Shown here: positions 22,970 to 34,978 of the stretch, in pieces
Layout: every line of letters begins with the position of its first letter
How positions within the stretch are numbered: the stretch's first letter is position 1
From: Lithospermum erythrorhizon
Taxonomy: Eukaryota; Streptophyta; Magnoliopsida; Boraginales; Boraginaceae
Length of the DNA stretch: 64,000 bases
Assembly: GCA_019722365.1 (NCBI GenBank)
Contig: JADFUC010000856.1
Location: forward strand, 1,455,250 to 1,519,249
Reading direction: 5' to 3'
Made by a program: the position numbers and the translations under genes
Notes under the pieces: model-generated
The model's database searches: none
Told to the model about the DNA's origin: nothing
What the model saw: the letters and a program-made list of their open reading frames with translations, nothing else

Positions 22970-25230
22970 CATGGCTCTTGGGAAATTCATTGGTTGGAAT
23001 AAGCGCTTTACTAAACCAGAGATGGTGGGAGCTGAGGTTCAAGTCTTCTTTAGAATCATTTATTGATTATTTTCACACCAGAACTGTTGTTTGAGACAAT
23101 AGTGAAAAGGCCAGCAATACTGTTCTAGTCGACTTGAGGGAGGGGGCACTTGCATGCAAATTGAGGGAGGTGGGGAGGTTTTCTGGCATCTAACAGCTCA
23201 ATGTAGAGGCCTCTGTCTCTACCTACCATGAGTGTTATTGGGTGGTTAAAAATCAGTTGGTTTTTCGCCACAACATAAATCTAGTTTAATATTTTGAAAT
23301 TTCTGGTAAAACTCCTTTGGGAGGTTCTGGTTAAATGCACGTTGGTGTGTGTTGTGTAGAGGAGCGATCTACGTTGATGGTTCAGTCTCACTCCATCCTC
23401 ATCCAAATTGCGTATCACTGAGAGAATTTGCTTGTATATTATTCGTAGAATCGATTTCGGTTTATTGTAATTCATTATTTAATATTAAACTAATGGAAGC
23501 GCATTAACTAGTTAGATAGATAGATCCCCAATAGGAAATCCTCACATTTGTGAATGTGCTTTCGGTTCCAAGTCTGTGTCTTAGAGGCGAATTCTTTGCT
23601 TGGGATGTTTGCTGGCGGCTGCAAAACTCTTTTCGAGGATCACGAGGAGGTGGAACTCAGATGGGAAAAGGGAGGATCCAAATTTTTTAGAGTGAAAGTT
23701 AAAGGTTCTTGCCGCCTAGGAGGATGGTCCAATTTCAACTTGATGGGAAAATGGTGAGTATGGACGCAGTCTTTCTGAGAGTGGTTGGTTTATTGAGCCT
23801 CAGACCAAGCACCCAGGCAGTCAGAGTGTGTCCATGATGACATCTGGATCAAGGCACCTTTGGAAAAATCATGGACTGTTTTCCGACTAAATGATGAACT
23901 AGAGGATAGTCTACCTTGGAAAACACTTCCATCGGGCAGTGGTGCGTGGAAGGAGGCAAGGAGGGAGGAGACCCACGGCCCCGTTTACTGCTTGACACGA
24001 TTAATGCAGAGGCTACTAATACGGAGGGTATTATGGGGGTGAAATTACAGCTCTCCTTTTAAGGGTCACAGTTAATGCAGTAACGGACCAATGCGGAGAC
24101 CAATCTAATCAATCAAGACGTTAGGGAGGAAGAAATGAATGTCCTTAATTCAATTAACGATAGTGCGGAATTACTGCAAGCTCAACAACTGAATAATGAA
24201 GAGGAACCAATTTTAGGGAATCCTAGCCCCAATCTGCTTCTAATTGTTCTGAAGCCACTCACTACACCAAAGAATGGGATTGAATTACCTTTTTGCTCTG
24301 TTATTGAGCCATCCCACATGGAGGATCCAACGATTATTAAAATTGGGGGGAATCACCCCTAGCTTATGGCATCAGAGGGTGGCACTACTACTAAGTATAG
24401 GGCACAAATCTCCCCCCCTTTTACTCTCTAAAGTACTCTGCAGCATGTGCTCCTTCAGTTACGACTAGACAGGAGGGACTAAAGGAAGTGAAATTACATA
24501 TAAGGAGGAGCCTAAGCAGAGGTCATTCCCTCAACTGGAATGGTATGATAATAGCAACGTGTCGAAAGTATTTTGTTTTTAGACTATCAAGTGGCCAAAC
24601 CAATGAAGGTGCCAATAAATTGGAAAATGGGGCTCGTCAAATCAAAAAGACATAACATACTCAAAGAACAAGTGGTTTGATGATTCAGAATAAGAAGCCT
24701 TCTCTTTCCGTTGATGGATTGGAAGCTTCTTTGGGACATGATACCATCCCAATGAGTTGTTTAGGGCCAGGCTAAGAGTTAGGTCGCCCCGGGCACTGAG
24801 TTCTTCAGCATTTAAATTAATGAATCCAATATGGTTTTCTTAATGGAGACGAAATTATGGAAACAGGTAGGTGATTCAAATTACAGGAAGTTAGGCTGCC
24901 TAATGCTTTCTTGAGTGGATGCTAGGGGTAGGAAGGACAGCCTCCTTTGTAGGGGACTTAAATATCACAATTAAAAGTTATTAGATCTCTGTTAGGCGAT
25001 AGTTGATGAAGTTGACTCGGCCAGCAACGGAGGTTTATAGGGTTCACATGGCCATCATGGTGAGTTCCGTAACAGTGGGTAGAGTATTTATGAACTAACG
25101 GATATGGTGGGCGTACACCCAGCTTTTACGGGTTGGACCACTCACTTTTGAGTGCTCCCGAGAAGGGCTTGTCTTACAGGCTACGAGGTTGGTTAATTTG
25201 TTGTAGCCTACATGTTTTGGGGGTATTGGT
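22970..25230 (+). mobile_element. Degenerate LINE (L1-type) remnant
   Basis: The clearest landmark is the endonuclease start FLMETKLWKQ at about 24837-24866, followed by YRKLGC and VDARGRKDSLL, matching the (F)METKL..........GF....VDS.GRSGGL pattern of plant L1 ORF2 apurinic endonucleases. The later GSHGHHGEFR stretch near 25040 corresponds to the TGFYGHP...R block. Upstream, 23554-24060 and 24135-24360 occupy the ORF1 position, with weak similarity to the DUF4283/zinc-knuckle ORF1 layout. No reverse transcriptase follows, so the element is truncated or interrupted near 25.2 kb. Confidence 0.55.
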
Positions 25231-25940
25231 AGTTGATGGTAGTCGTGATGTGGCTTAGGCCCAGCAACGTTCGGGCGGCAGGCCCGTTGCGAACACGGCC
25301 GGGCCGGTCCGTGAGAATATTGGGCCCTGATTCGGTTCGAGGCCCTGTCGGTAGAGCATTAATTCATTTTCACGTTGATTTAACGGTGCTGGTTTGAACC
25401 TTAAAATTTGGTGGTGACAAATAATTGAACAAATATTTAGTTTAAGATGGGCACTGACCGTACCGTACCGGCGGACGAATCTGATAAATGATTTAGGTCT
25501 TCGGATGAAGCGCGAAAGTTACAAAGGAAGTCATGCAGCCGGTTGGGTTGTAACTATCTCCGACAAACTTCAGAGCCACCCAATCCGTGGAAGTATCGTG
25601 GTGCTGATCTTCCATTTAGGTTACTTTCACGTCATACATTTCGTCATCAACGGCCCGACACAATCACCTTGCGAAAAAGTTATTTGACACCTGCCTTGAG
25701 CAAAGGCGGGGGGCAGCAATTTTTTGGTGTTTGGTCCATTACGCCTTAAAGAATCTCTTTGTGGCGGTTCCTGCAGATTTCTTCTCTTGGAGCATAGTAA
25801 ATTTGTGATTAAGTGAACTGTTATTAAATTGATACTTATGATTTGTGAACTTGTGAATTGTGATTATTAAGCAGAAAAATGAATACATTATAAATCGAAA
25901 AGTATTTACGCTGTTTTTGATCTAGCTTGATTATCTTTGT
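25231..25940. other. GC-richer non-coding stretch
   Basis: 25250-25380 is GC-rich (GGCCCGTTGCGAACACGGCC and similar words). Two overlapping 60-68 codon plus-strand frames at 25505-25749 lack recognisable features. Nothing can be assigned. Confidence 0.4.
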
Positions 25941-25950
25941 TTAAATGAAA

Positions 25951-26232
25951 TGGTACCCCGGTAATTCATAACGGATAGTTAACGGCTACTGCAATCTACA
26001 CGTGGTACCGTTTGGATGGAACGGTATCACGTTAATGTTCAACGGCTACTTTATATGAAATTTTATGATCGGACACATTTTAAATGCCCAGTTCAACTGA
26101 CTACTTTTATGAAATTGTAGGATCACTTGAGGAGTCTTGGATTTGATTGAAGACAGTGCACTGATCAATAACTTCAAATGGATATTATTGTACTAAGGTA
26201 GTACCGTTTACATCTAAGCGGTACCACGTCGG
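25951..26232. repeat. GGTACC palindromic modules, cluster 1
   Basis: Three related units: a partial GGTACC at 25952, CGTGGTACCGTTT-GGATG-GAACGGTATCACG at 26001-26031, and GGTAGTACCGTTT-ACATCT-AAGCGGTACCACG at 26198-26229. Each full unit is an inverted repeat of CGTGGTACCGTTT with a short spacer. Related modules recur at 27.42-27.53 and 29.39-29.49 kb. Confidence 0.75.
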
Positions 26233-27410
26233 TCCCTCTGATACCGTCCTTCATTTCTACATGACTTCCTTGATAATTTCTACAAAGTAGCATTCATAGT
26301 GTGATCATTCTTACCATGATCTCAGCCAATGATATTTTTTAGCTGATTACAATATTCGTTACTTGTTTGGTTTTTTGAAGTCTAAGGATTCTTTTTTCAA
26401 GTTGTGGGGCATTGGGTGCAGTAAATGAAGTAAAGAAAGTGATAGTATGTCTAATGATTATGTTAATTTAAGAGTTGATAATCTGTGGATGAACTACCCG
26501 TTATTAACTCTCGTCCCCAGTGCTACGGATACCACTGCCCAATGAAAGGAAAAAAACCGTGGATTTGGAAAATTTTCGTAGGAGACCTTGAAAAGCGGCA
26601 AGCTTTGTTTAAAGGTAGCAAATTACTCTACATCATGGAAAGCAGGTGGGTAAAGGAGAACCGATTAAATGTAGCTGAACAACTTGGAATTGGTAACCAG
26701 ATCACTTAAAGATAAGGAGATTGTCATTACGTCGTACAAAAACTTTTTATTATTTGACTTATAGGATTGAAACTATGAAATTTGTGTCGGTAGTTAACAC
26801 CTTTTAATCATTGTGATGGGCGTTTAAATGGATTCAAAATATAGTTAATCCCAGGGAATCTACGTGTCTGTATTACTTTACGGTATCCGCTTTAAGTATT
26901 TTAAAATAGAAAGAGATCTTCTAAGTAAACACTTATGAATTTGCCTTATAAAATATGTTCGACTAGTGATATTGGTGTCTTTTTGGATTTGATATAATGT
27001 GTGTATATGCGTTGGATTGATCGAATTGGGTCTTCTGAGGAAAATTATATATTTGATGATTGTTAACAATATTCAAATTTCGGAAGGTATCTTCGTATGT
27101 CGATGATTACAAATGTTTGAATAAGTTATTTGATTTCATTTGATAATGCGTCCACTAATACGTTTGATTGAAAAAATTAAGATGCCTATTAAGCCCAGAA
27201 TTTTAGTGAACTTTTCATATTAGATGTTTATGTCGTCCTTGATTATAGATGCCTAATAATTACGCTTTATATGTCATTAAAAATCATACCGCCTGCATCG
27301 CCGCGGTGCAGCTTTACTAAGCGTGAATGCAGATTGTGCAGCAAGCCAATAAATGACTTCTCTGTCACGGAAGTTAAGCGTCGCGTTCAAATTACGTGAC
27401 CCACCATTTT
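26233..27410. other. Unassigned; one small open frame
   Basis: A 74-codon plus-strand frame at 26485-26709 reads without low complexity (starts MDELPVINSRPQCYGYHCP) but matches no family I recognise. The rest is AT-rich non-coding sequence between two palindrome clusters, possibly the interior of one unclassified element. Confidence 0.35.
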
Positions 27411-27416
27411 GGTATA

Positions 27417-27525
27417 GCGTGGTACCGTTTAGGTTAAAGCGGTATCGCGTTTAGTTTGAATCGCTGATAAACTGCAGCCAAGAAAGCGAGATGCCGTTTG
27501 AAACAAAAGCGGTACGCGTTTATCT
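27417..27525. repeat. GGTACC palindromic modules, cluster 2
   Basis: AGCGTGGTACCGTTTAGG followed by TTAAAGCGGTATCGCGTT at 27417-27451, and a more diverged unit GATGCCGTTTGAAACAAAAGCGGTACGCG at about 27490-27518. It has the same inverted-repeat architecture as clusters 1 and 3. Confidence 0.7.
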
Positions 27526-27699
27526 CAGATAAAGGGTTTGAAAAGCGCGATTTTTTAGACCGTCACCATAGCCCCAGCGATTCTTTAACTTCCCGAACCA
27601 AAATTAACCTACAAATTTATTCAATTATTAAATCATGACCCGCTAAACTTGCCCAAGTCTTACAGCACTAATACGGTATTTGATTTACACTTCAATTTC

Positions 27700-28760
27700 A
27701 AAATGGCACAAAAAAAAAAAGCAAGCCAGGCAGCAATGGGCACAGATCTAAGGGCTAGACAGCCACGTAGTGGAAGAAGAAGAACCACAATCGTGCAACA
27801 GATTAGAGGCAGGAGACGTTAGGGGTTGTGTCGAGAATGGAGCACAAATCTGCAGACAAGGAATGTGTACCTCTCGATGAAAGGGAGTTCGAACAATTCG
27901 CACTCTTTATTCAATGATATTTAGATGACTCCAAATTAAGTGGAATTTGCACGTTTAGTTGTGAATGGTATCCAGGATATAGTAGTTCAATTCTATAAGT
28001 CTATGGGCATGGATCGTTAGGTCGAACTAAATAATGGTGACCTATGATGGGACTACGTTTAATGTCGATAGTCTGAGGATGATACTTAGGGAGGATTTGA
28101 TGAATTTTTTGCATTTAGGCATGAGAATGATGGCAGGGATTATCAGGCAGGGGTGGTCGAATTGACCCGTAAAGCAAGGAAAATGTCTTTAAGATTAAGC
28201 GAAATAATGGCCACTTGTCCGAGAGTTGGTTTATAAGTATAATTTAAATGGGCGGGAAGTTTGTGTCGAAGAGGTGGTCGAGGATTTTGTTTCCAGCTAC
28301 TAGTCGACCAAGAACTTAAGCCTTGATACAAATATTCATTTACTTAGGCGCTCTTGAATGATCTGAGGTTAAGCACCCTCGTATTATCTTAGAACACATT
28401 TTTACCATAAAAATAAGGATCAAAATCATAATGATCATCAAATTTGTTGGTGTGAAAAATGTCCATATTTTAGAGTCTTGCTAAGCGTGAGTTAATAAAG
28501 AGAAATTACGATGGTAGGAAAAGCCTCAATTGCTAAATTTGAAGTTTATTTGTGGGAGAGGAGTTGCGTTCTAAGTGGGAGATTTATGAACAATTTGAGG
28601 AGGTTAGGCACGAAGTTTGAAATTTGTGGATCACGAGCCCCGAAGGCGGCTCCCAGTAGGGTGGGTGCAATGCAGGCGGGCGGGGAGGGAATCTATCCAT
28701 TTCCTCAAATTGAGGCATCGGCTTCCTTGGCAATGAGAGGAGCAGAATGTTGAAACCACG
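27700..28760 (+). pseudogene. Possible plant retroelement ORF fragment
   Basis: Starts MAQKKKASQAAMG at about 27704 and continues through stops as a set of short plus-strand pieces, including VNGIQDIVVQFYKSM near 27962-28005, NVDSLRMILREDL near 28061-28097 and an 80-codon frame at 28511-28753. The order of a V..FY segment followed by N...L..IL resembles the putative plant transposon domain found in ORFs of some large plant LTR elements. The match is weak and the call tentative. Confidence 0.3.
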
Positions 28761-29385
28761 GGTTCGTTGATACTTTGAAGAAATTCTTGAGGAGAAGGCA
28801 TATTCATTGAAATCGGGTGAACTTCGATGAAAGCGAGGAATACTTAGGGTTCTTGTGAGGATGTCGATGTGATGAAGGACAAGGAGGAGAGGATGATGAA
28901 CGATATGACGTCGATGAGGATCCCGTATAGGTGAATGTCGGACGATTCGGAGGGGTCATGTGACATTTTCCCCCAGCTCTGAGTGAGACTCCCAATGATG
29001 CCCCGCCTCTGCCTCGCAGTAATGACTTAGACGCTTGTCGTTGAAGAAATGGAAAACGCAGATGATGTGTTTTATATATTCATATGTAATATGTTATGGT
29101 ATTTGAAATTTGAACAATGTTTTTATTCGTACTTTGATGTTTGACAGTTTGTTTAATGTTATGTTTGAGCTTGTTGATTTTAAGTTTAGATTATTATTCG
29201 TACATTGAAGTTGGAATAATGTTTATGTATTTACTAATGTAAACATTAAGCAGCATATGCGTAAATGCGTTTTAATATATTATTTCTCGATAGTTTTGAT
29301 GTGTTTGATATGTTGTGAATGTTGTGATTTGTAAATGGTGCAACTTACTGCTTTAAGCATTAATTAGTTTGGATGGGCAGTACCA
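28761..29385. other. Unassigned, AT-rich toward the end
   Basis: 28800-29000 carries GA/AG-rich sequence (GAGGAGAGGATGATGAACG) that could be the tail of the preceding ORF. 29040-29385 is AT-rich with no feature. Confidence 0.35.
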
Positions 29386-29388
29386 CAT

Positions 29389-29490
29389 TCTCTTGAAAAT
29401 TCCACTAAATACATTGTGCTGATGAAAGCGGTACCACATTAGTTATGATATTAACGTGGTACCGTTATATGAAACGGTACCACGTTCTCG
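29389..29490. repeat. GGTACC palindromic modules, cluster 3
   Basis: Contains a perfect 14-base inverted repeat, AACGTGGTACCGTT at 29453-29466 and AACGGTACCACGTT at 29473-29486, separated by six bases. It is preceded by a half unit AAGCGGTACCACATT at 29426 and a weaker GTACCACATTC at 29380. Confidence 0.8.
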
Positions 29491-29705
29491 ATAAGATCAA
29501 GAACATAAGATGAATGAGACCCGCGAAATATAGCCAGATCAACGATACTTGGTGCAACTTTGCATCATTTAGCAAGTTGCGCATATTATAGAAGATCAGG
29601 TGCATCAGTCTGCCCATACCTGCTTGAAAGGGAATGGCAGAAAAAGAGGTTGAAATTTAATCAAGCAAGATGATATTTCCCAATGAACCATAAAACCATA
29701 ATTAG

Positions 29706-29851
29706 CAAGCAAACTACTGTTATGAGTATCATGCACACCATTGAACCACGAAAGTCATTAGTTAAAACAAAGTGCAAGCAAACTACTGTTAACTGTTATG
29801 AGTGGTATCATGCACACCATTGAACCACAAAAGTCATTAGTTAAAACAAAA
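29706..29851. repeat. Imperfect tandem duplication, about 70-base unit
   Basis: Two adjacent copies of GCAAGCAAACTACTGTTATGAGT..ATCATGCACACCATTGAACCACRAAAGTCATTAGTTAAAACAAA. The second copy contains a small internal duplication (CTGTTAACTGTTATGAGTGG), so it is longer. Confidence 0.85.
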
Positions 29852-29859
29852 ACATTCGC

Positions 29860-30700
29860 TTGGAAAATCTTCCTAATTCTAGAATATTTGCAACAATGAG
29901 CAGCACCTTGCAGATAAGATTCATAAATGCCCTCATGGTTCGATCTTCAGTAGAGACCCCATCTACTGGTTGTCCTCCGATTCGTTCTTACCACTTCCAT
30001 CCTCTTTATGAGGTTCCTATATTCAGAAAAGAAAGCATTAGGAGAGAAATTCCATCTTTAATGCAACGATCAGTAGGAAAGATAAAGGAGATAAAGAGTA
30101 TAATGAAAAAAATTTCAATCGTAACAATAATCTGCTAAAAGGCAGCCCTGTTTTGAAAGAAAGAAAAATCATATTCGATGCAACCAGTGATTGTATGCCC
30201 AACTTTGATAAATGCATATATTTGGCAGGCCATCAAACTAGATTGGTGCATTTGATATACAAGTACTTCAAGCAGGCTATAAACGTAATACATTCAGACT
30301 ACACAAGAAGATATTGCATACATTCAACAGTTAAAACAGGGTGTTTGTTTGCGTGTGGGGGATGATAACAATTATGATGTTTCTATATACAAAAATAAGG
30401 ATAGTTCATACTACTCAAACGCAGAACTAGAATCCATATTTTAAAGATAAAACAACAGAGTTATAAGCTGTCATGAATAATCTGGTTGTTTGTTTTGTTA
30501 AATTCATGATAATTCGGCCGCACTATAGTGAGTTGACACTGGGAGGGCTGCTAGCTATCATCTCTCTAATTTCATTTCTTCATACTTTGCAAAATAAGTG
30601 GCTTCTATAAATGCTATTGGTGATTTAAAGAAATACAGGAGATTTGAAAAGTGGGTGTTTCAGTAGCTTCCTCCCTTACATCTGATTATTGATGTTTGGG
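29860..30700. other. Non-coding flank of the gene-like fragment
   Basis: Two plus-strand frames (29860-30138 and 30153-30365) have no recognisable domains. On the minus strand this would be downstream or intronic sequence of the gene-like fragment at 30.7-31.1 kb. Confidence 0.35.
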
Positions 30701-30708
30701 AGGGCTTG

Positions 30709-31098
30709 TCAACAAAAGAGCATAACGACCTTACCGAAATCCCTCATGAGTCTTCTTGGTCTTGGACCAGGTGTACAATCCTTAAACCTCTTTTGATAAA
30801 CCCTGCCCATGCATGCCAATGAACTCCACTTTTCTCGATTCTTTTCATAAAACTCTCTTAACTCCTTGTTATCCTCGAACAGTTGAAGAAGACAGGGCAA
30901 ATCGGCTTCATTCGCACCATCAGAGTCGTCAGAGTCTTCGTAAATCTTCGTAAACATTCGTCTTCGCTCCGTCCTCATCACACTCGTCCTCGTCCTCATC
31001 CTCATCAATTGTGTTGGTGGTGGTGTTTGAAGAGGTTGAAGCGTTACAACATCGAGCTGCATTTGGTTTCCGACGGACCAGGCTTATGCATCAGGGAG
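30709..31098 (-). pseudogene. Host-gene-like fragment, acidic N terminus, frameshifted
   Basis: The minus-strand frame 31062-30709 includes LPCLLQLFEDNKELREFYEKN and later KRFKDC and FGKVV. This resembles an uncharacterised plant family with a (L)FE.N.ELR.FYEKN....F.CLVCGG.GKK...RFKDC pattern, although the zinc-binding Cys pair is not intact here. Upstream the coherent reading is in another frame, with an acidic run (IDEDEDEDECDEDG) preceded by AASTSSNTTT-like low complexity. The frame change falls exactly at a 10-base direct duplication (30935-30944 and 30945-30954). A strong donor-like CG|GTAAGG lies near 30735, so this may be an exon of a once-spliced gene. The family assignment is from memory of pattern only. 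Confidence 0.4.
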
Positions 31099-32334
31099 AA
31101 ATTAGTCAGTCCCGAGGTCAGTGGGGAAGTGGTGTAGGCATAGGAAGGTGGGAGGTGTATTATATCAGTCTCATGCTAAATTCATCATGGGTGAGTTCAT
31201 GATTAATCTAGGGACTCCACTGCTCTGCCACTCCAAAATCGTTTCCATATCAACTTTTTGTTTAAAATATTACATCATATATATATATTTTTTTTTTTTA
31301 ATAGGAATTAGAAATTACGTAAGATATAAATATCATCATTATATAAATACCTAGCATATTGAGTTCTGGTGGTAGAATTAGTAATTCTTATTTCACCATG
31401 CTAATGAAAATCTGTGGTTGGTTTTATTTACACAATAAGCTTAACTTCGTGATGGTGTAGCAGCACAATATGATAAACTTTATCAGCAATAAATGTTTAA
31501 TAAATATTTGCAGCAAATAAATGATAAATCTTTTGTGAAAAAGTTAGGTATTTTAGCTTATGATGCCAAGGATGGTTTTGATATACTGAACTCTTCAACT
31601 AGCTCATTGGTTTTTAATAAATGCTGGGCAAACAAAAGTTGGTTTTCATTAAAGGCTTTGGATGTGGACAAATTATAAGTTAGAACTCGTGAATTGGTTT
31701 TTGATTTCATTCATGTTTGTAATAGTTAAATGTTTAAGATCGTTAATCAAATATTAAAAATCAAATTTGAAATCTAAATCAAAATTCGAACAGTTAGTTA
31801 GGGTTTCATCTAACCAGTGGGCTGTTGAAGCATAAATTAATCACTCCCAGAAAATCGAGCAATATCAGCAGATAGAAGCTACTTGGGAATCTGGTAGGCA
31901 AAATGTCTTTTGGTCCGTCAATATAATTTACTCCTTATTTTTCTACAACTTCATTTATGATTTACCCTTAAAGCATTTAAATCAGTTTCTCTAAAAATTT
32001 CTTTAAAATTCACTCAAAATAGTCACTTTTTATTTTTGAGATCAAGGTTTATATATGTTAATTATTTATTATTCGCTTGACGTGAAAATGAAAATTTGAA
32101 TCATATTTGATAGAGTTTAGGATAAAAATTAAATTTTAAAGACTATAAAATAATACATTAAATATGGATGTTGAATGAAGATATTTATAATTTATAATTT
32201 ATATTTTAACTATGATGAAAAGATATTTATTTTTATTTTTACTTCATTTTTATGTAATTGAAAAAGAATGGGGGGAATAGCTGAAATATGGATGTTTCGG
32301 TTGGTTGATTTTTTTTGCAAATTTTTTGTGTGAA
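31099..32334. other. AT-rich intergenic, nothing recognised
   Basis: Includes a poly(T) run at about 31290-31299 and a 61-codon plus frame at 31493-31678 without known features. Confidence 0.45.
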
Positions 32335-32935
32335 GCCCAGTTATCGGTTTTTAAATATCTAACCCAATTTCGGTTCGAAATTAATTCGGTTTGAATCGGT
32401 TCGGTTGATATTCGGTTTCGTACTTAGTCGGTTAGGTCGGTTTTCGGTTTTATATGATAATATAATATATAAAAAGTTCGTGATTTCAAATTAAAATAAA
32501 ATACTGCTTGTAAATTTATTGCTCTGGCAAAATCGTATAAGCGTAAAACCTTGATCGTCGGCAGCATTCTTTTTCTTAGATTATTGTCTGTGGATTTATT
32601 TGAAGCAGCATCATGGTATAACTCGCCGAAGCAGTTAATAACATATGCGTATGCGTTGATTCTTAGCAATCTTGCAGCTTGATTAAGTAATCATGATTTG
32701 AAACAAAAATAGAGTACTCTCATGATTTGAGAATTAAATAGTTATAAACTCAAAATATATAAATATAAATATTTTAATGAAACCATATACTGCGGTTAGG
32801 TTTATGCTAAAAGCCGAAAGCGATTAATTTTGTCGGTTTAATTTTTTTCTTCTGAATTTCGGTTCGTTAATTTTTTTAAAACCCAAATCGGTAAAATCGG
32901 TTCGGTTCGTCGGTTTCGGTTTGAGCCAGAGCGAA
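32335..32935. repeat. GGTTCGG-flanked non-autonomous repeat
   Basis: Bounded by two CGGTT-rich tracts: 32341-32455 (TTCGGTTCGAAATTAATTCGG, AATCGGTTCGGTTGATATTCGG) and 32820-32930 (ATTTCGGTTCGTTAA, AAAATCGGTTCGGTTCGTCGG). The core between them is AT-rich. Its length (about 600 bases) and end composition match the tandem units at 120-1350, although the core sequence differs. The minus-strand frame 32424-32669 is inside the core and has no domain. Confidence 0.55.
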
Positions 32936-33499
32936 TAACATGCTACAACTGCAAAATAGGGATGCTATGAATTTAAAGTGAATAAGTAAGTGAATAATTT
33001 TATGGAACTTTATTTGAGGAAAGCTGAAAAAGCAACATTTTTTATTTTTCGGGTTTAGTAATTTCAACCCTATTATAACTTTTAGGATCGTTCTCAACAA
33101 GCACAAAATATTCAAATTTAATCACACCTTGCTTTTGGAATTTCCGTCAAGGGTTGTGGTATCGAATTTTAAGATTTCCAATTTTGAGTCGTAGTCATTG
33201 TATTTTGGAGAAATTCGGAAGAATATCACGAAGTCAATATTTAATTATCACAATGTAATTTTTTTAATTAAAGAATACCACAACTTTGTCGTTTCGGAGA
33301 AAAATACCCTCAAAAATATTTTTTCATACGTATTTTTCTTTTTCTACTCATCACTTCCTACAGGCTACAACTTTTTCTTCCTGTTTACTTTATCAAAGAC
33401 GAAAGAGTAAATAAATATCCACTTTTTTGTCCATTTTTAATTTCCATTGATTGTTGATTTTTGGAGAGTTCACAATAATCATAATTTTTGTTGTAGTTT
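32936..33499. other. Unassigned AT-rich stretch
   Basis: No supported feature. The plus-strand 70-codon frame at 33198-33410 is Phe/Tyr-rich low complexity. Confidence 0.4.
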
Positions 33500-33504
33500 A
33501 TGAG

Positions 33505-34010
33505 GGATGTGATTCGTCAGATTTCGTTGAGGGGCTTGATCTTGATCCATGTTCATTATTAGTGAATTAAATTTAAACTTCGTTATCCACGTGATTTGGC
33601 AGTAGAAATCCTTAAAGGAGACACTATAGGCTTTGGATTCTTGACTCGACAATGGTTTTCCATTTAGCGTGATATGTCTCGCTTGAGTCGCAGATTAGAC
33701 TGGCGTGGGATGATAGCTTGACAAACGAGTTAGTAGTGATTCAAATGATTGAAAGAATCTTAGAGGTGGAATTTTGTGATTCGGCCCCGATGATTGAATG
33801 AATGCCAGGTGTTATAGGCGTAGTCTGAGGAATGTGCGAGAACTGGCGGATCGATGTAGGGCGCGACACGTGTCCACTTTCTGGGTTAAGGTTGAATATA
33901 ATCGAGACCATTTCGACCGCAGCGTTTGGTTGGGCGGCCCGTATCGATCTGACTCGTTACTTGTATATAAATATATACTAATCCACCCTTTGGGTTATTT
34001 ATTTTATCAG
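33505..34010 (-). repeat. LTR-like direct repeat, copy A
   Basis: Aligns end to end with 49195-49700 in the same orientation. Shared words in order: AGATTTCGTTGAG, GGGCTTGATCTTGATCCAT, AGTAGAAATCCTT, GGCTTTGGATT, TTGACT, CTTGAGTC, AATCTTAGAGGT, GAATTTTGTGATT, TATAGGCGTAGT, CGTGTCCACT, GTATAAAT, CTAATC.ACCCTTT. On the minus strand the segment ends in an ATG-led MDQDQAP-type start, suggesting leader plus gag start of a minus-strand LTR element. Confidence 0.6.
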
Positions 34011-34978
34011 CGTCGATTGCCACTCTTTATTTCTTGTGTAATCGGCATTCTTGATAAACTTAAGAATGGATGAGCAGAATAATCTATCTTTGCAAGCAGT
34101 TGAATCATACGTTATATATGATAAGCGTGTTTATGTGTAGTCGCCCATGCAAATTGTGAGTCCCCAACCGTGCCGGGTGAAACTCTGACCTTCCGCCTCG
34201 ATGACAGATCCTCCTTTATCACCGGGCTGTTCTTGAATGGCCAATTTGTGAATAAAGTGGTCTCGAAAATCACCCAGAATAATGATGATGATGATGTCGA
34301 GACTTCTTTCCACATAAAGTACTTTTCCCTTTTTATTTATGCTGTTCAATACCCGTCTTGCTAAGCGGCTCAGCGTTTATACCGCCTTTGTTTGCTGCTC
34401 TCTTGTGGAAGTTTCAACTTGATGTTTCTGAACTTGTCCTCTAGCGCCGTCCCTCGCCAAGGTATACTACTCATGCTCGGTTGATTCTTCCAAAGGTGCT
34501 TCGTACATCTTTCCGCCGTAAAGAATATGAGCGGTTTTAGGAGTTCGGGGTTTGAGAGTCAGGCTGGGCCTCCCTTTACTTTTGATTGTGTGATCCTCCT
34601 TGAGTCGTTGCGCCGAGGTTAAAGTCGTTGCTCGGCCTTTGTATATCCCCGAGTCAGCAAATACGATGGTTGACACCAAGTAACTTGTTGTAATCAATAA
34701 AACTGATAGTTTGATACAAAAGTGAAATAATTCGAAAGTTCAAAATGTTTTCATATTGAGTTTAACCATTAAATTAGAAAATCGCTTTAATCAAATACAA
34801 AATGCAAAAATTCATAACGTTACCAAGTCAATACTCCATAAAGCGGTTTATAAATTTTTCAACACCAAAACAAATATGATCTAATGCTTAATGATGAGTA
34901 GAAAAGATAGTGCCGAGGATCACAGCCACCGCTTCTCTACAAGTAAAAACAAAGATCATTTCGCGAACTGACATCTTC
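34011..34978. other. Unassigned; short frames on both strands
   Basis: 34112-34364 has overlapping 64-72 codon frames on both strands, and 34467-34697 has a 76-codon minus frame. None shows a recognisable domain. The local composition is more balanced than the flanks, so old coding sequence is possible but not identifiable. Confidence 0.35.
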
